A program made the position numbers and the translations under genes. Of a DNA stretch of 7,197 bases, positions 5,608-7,197 are shown piece after piece. This stretch comes from CAZLKN01 sp964560135. Lineage in GTDB: Bacteria > Actinomycetota > JAICYB01. Location of the stretch: assembly GCA_964560135.1 (NCBI GenBank), contig CAZLKN010000100.1, forward strand, positions 1-7,197. Direction: 5' to 3'. The notes beneath the pieces are model-generated. The model was not told where the DNA came from and did not search any database. It saw only the letters and a program-made list of their open reading frames with translations. Position 1 is the first letter of the stretch. Each line of letters begins with the position of its first letter.

Positions 5608-7071
5608 ATGTCCAACCCGGCGGCGGGACGGCGGGCGCGGCTCCTGGAGCGCCTCGAGCACGAGGGACGCTACCCGCGTTGGGTGCTCGTCACGGCGCTT
5701 GTCGGGATGTTCTCCACCACCTTCCCGATCACGATCCTGACCGTGTCCCTCGGGGACATCGCGCGCGACTTCAACGCCGGCGAGACGACGCTCGCGTGGG
5801 TGATCTCCGGACCGCTGCTGGCCTCCGCGCTGGCCCTGCCGGTCCTCGGGAAGTTGGGCGACCTCTACGGGCACCGCCGGGTGTTCCTGATCGGATTTCT
5901 GGCCTCCACGGTCGTCGCCGCGGTCACCGCAGCGGCGTGGAATCCGGGCACCCTGATCGGCTTCCGCACCCTGGCGCAGGTGATCGGCTCGGCGACGCAG
6001 CCCACCTCGATGGCGTTGATCATGACCGTGTACGCCCCACGGGACCGGGTCCGCGCCCTCGGGTACTGGTCGCTCGTGGCGGCCGGGGCGCCGGCCGTCG
6101 GGCTGATCGCCGGAGGGCCGCTGGTGGAGGCGCTCGGATGGCGGCTGGTGTTCATCGCGCAGGCGGCGCTTTCCGCGGCGGCTCTCGCGGTGGCCGCGGT
6201 CGTGCTGCGGGAGGCGCCCCGCCGCGCGAAGGTCCGCTTCGACGTGGCCGGTGCCGTCACCCTCGCTGTGGGCACCGGCGGGCTGATGGTGGTGCTCAGC
6301 CAGGGCGCCGACTGGGGCTGGACGAACCCCGGCGTCCTCGCGGCGGCGGTCGCCGCACCGGTGGGTGTGGCAGCCTTCGTCGTCGCCGAACAGCGGGCCG
6401 AGTCGCCTCTGCTGCCGCTGGAGTTTCTCCGCCGGCGGAACTTCGCCGCGCCGATGGTCGCCAACGCCTTCGGCGGCGCCGCGTACATGGGCGGGTTCAT
6501 CCTGACCCCGCTGCTGCTGCGATTCGTGTTCGGCTTCTCGCTGTCAGCGACGGCGCTGTGGATGGTCGTACGTCCACTCACGTACAGCCTGACATCGCCG
6601 CTGGGCGGGTACCTGTCCACACGGATGGGGGAGCGCGGGACGGCGATGCTCGGCTCGGGTGCTCTCACCGTGGCGATGGGCGGCTTCGCCGTCGGGGCGT
6701 CCGTGGAGTTGACGGCGGTGGTGATCGGGGCGCTGGTGATGCAGGGACTCGGAAACGGGATGGCCCGGCCCCCGTTGACGGCGTCGATGGCCAACGCTGT
6801 GGACGAGGGCAACCTCGGGATCTCTGCCGCGGTGGGACGGATGGTGTACCAGATCGGAGCGTCGTTCGGGATCACGTCGCTGACGGCCGTGTACGGCGGG
6901 TTGAACGAGCCGACGCCGTTCGCACGCGCCTATGTCCTCGGGTTGGCGCTGGCGGCGGTGTCGCTGGCGGCGACGACGTTCGTGCGCTCGGTGGACCGGA
7001 CGACCCCGCGCGAGACCCCGGTGATCGAGCTCGCAGATCCCGCGCTCGGGGGCCCGAGCCTGCGACCCTGA
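5608..7071 (+). CDS. DHA2-like (EmrB/QacA-type) MFS drug:proton antiporter
   Basis: A 487-aa integral membrane protein, the usual length for the 14-helix DHA2 group. A basic N-terminal tail of ~24 residues precedes helix 1, which ends in TILTVSLGDIARDF (42-55), a version of the D1 motif typical of DHA2 exporters. Motif A is GKLGDLYGHRR (81-91). Helix 5 has the antiporter motif C form GAPAVGLIAGGP (160-171), followed by LGWRLVF (176-182). R120 in helix 4 (IGFRTLAQVIGS) matches the conserved motif B arginine. The C-terminal ~27 residues are hydrophilic. These motifs predict export of a drug or other amphipathic compound in exchange for protons; the substrate is unknown. The start is put at the ATG at 5608 rather than 5602 because the -10 TAGCCT is exactly 6 nt upstream; the difference is two residues. 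It follows the Spinster-like gene on the same strand, so it may be both co-transcribed and separately initiated. No TetR- or MarR-like regulator gene is visible nearby. Confidence 0.9.
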   Translation: MSNPAAGRRARLLERLEHEGRYPRWVLVTALVGMFSTTFPITILTVSLGDIARDFNAGETTLAWVISGPLLASALALPVLGKLGDLYGHRRVFLIGFLASTVVAAVTAAAWNPGTLIGFRTLAQVIGSATQPTSMALIMTVYAPRDRVRALGYWSLVAAGAPAVGLIAGGPLVEALGWRLVFIAQAALSAAALAVAAVVLREAPRRAKVRFDVAGAVTLAVGTGGLMVVLSQGADWGWTNPGVLAAAVAAPVGVAAFVVAEQRAESPLLPLEFLRRRNFAAPMVANAFGGAAYMGGFILTPLLLRFVFGFSLSATALWMVVRPLTYSLTSPLGGYLSTRMGERGTAMLGSGALTVAMGGFAVGASVELTAVVIGALVMQGLGNGMARPPLTASMANAVDEGNLGISAAVGRMVYQIGASFGITSLTAVYGGLNEPTPFARAYVLGLALAAVSLAATTFVRSVDRTTPRETPVIELADPALGGPSLRP

Positions 7072-7136
7072 CGGTTGTGCCTCGGGACGCGACCCGCGGT
7101 GAGCCCGCGCCTCTGGTCCCTCCGGCTCTTGGGACG

Positions 7137-7197
7137 TCAGATGTCGAGGTCCAACCGTGCGGTGAATGGTGGCGCCTGGTAGTCCTCGCCCTGACCC
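7137..7197 (-). CDS. C-terminal end of an unidentified protein (partial)
   Basis: On the minus strand an open frame enters from the right edge and ends at TGA (7139-7137). The 19 visible residues read GQGEDYQAPPFTARLDLDI. The composition and third-position GC look coding, and the ending is placed 65 bp from the convergent MFS gene, a sensible gene border. I cannot assign a family from so few residues. Confidence 0.5.
   Translation of the reverse strand, partial: GQGEDYQAPPFTARLDLDI

Noticed and set aside
7072..7136. Bidirectional terminator between the DHA2-like gene and the partial gene at the right edge
   Set aside because: Only two 5-bp stems (7095-7109, and 7116-7120 with 7131-7135) and no T run on either strand; the location is plausible but the evidence is too weak.
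1..7197. CRISPR array, insertion sequence, phage or toxin-antitoxin genes
   Set aside because: No regularly spaced repeats, transposase or integrase motifs, target-site duplications or toxin-like small gene pairs were seen. The tRNA 3' end has no adjacent integrase or duplicated tRNA fragment.

Overview
The window is very GC-rich (roughly 70% by eye), densely packed, and has the codon bias and short intergenic gaps of a high-GC actinobacterium. Most genes lack a Shine-Dalgarno site and instead carry a TANNNT promoter hexamer directly before the start codon, which is the leaderless-mRNA architecture common in Actinomycetota. I would guess an actinobacterial lineage. An environmental class such as Acidimicrobiia is possible but not shown by anything here.

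Layout, left to right: (1) the last 66 codons of a sensor histidine kinase ATPase domain on + (to 203); (2) a tRNA-Val(CAC) on - (278-350) with its own likely promoter; (3) a 430-aa calcineurin-type metallophosphoesterase on - (396-1688) with a ~135-aa N-terminal region I do not recognise; (4) a 237-bp divergent intergenic region with three perfect-arm palindromes; (5) a 638-aa ABC-F ATPase on + (1926-3842), of the translation-factor kind rather than a transporter; (6) tail-to-tail with it, one base between the stop codons, a 109-aa three-helix membrane protein with a four-cysteine zinc ribbon on - (3844-4173); (7) a 67-bp symmetric divergent promoter region; (8) a Spinster-like MFS permease on + (4241-5584); (9) a DHA2-like drug:proton antiporter of the MFS on + (most likely 5608-7071); (10) the last 19 codons of an unidentified gene on - (7137-7197).

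The genes do not form an obvious single pathway. The ABC-F protein and the two MFS carriers point the same way and could loosely be read as a ribosome-protection and efflux neighbourhood, but each has its own apparent promoter and the ABC-F protein resembles the housekeeping YheS/YdiF type. I see no mobile element, CRISPR array, phage gene or toxin-antitoxin pair.

The most informative signal is regulatory. Four of the five protein genes with visible starts have a TANNNT hexamer exactly 6 nt before the start codon, so transcription should begin on the first base of the start codon. This pattern also decides between two candidate starts for the second MFS gene. I found no convincing undescribed multi-gene system.
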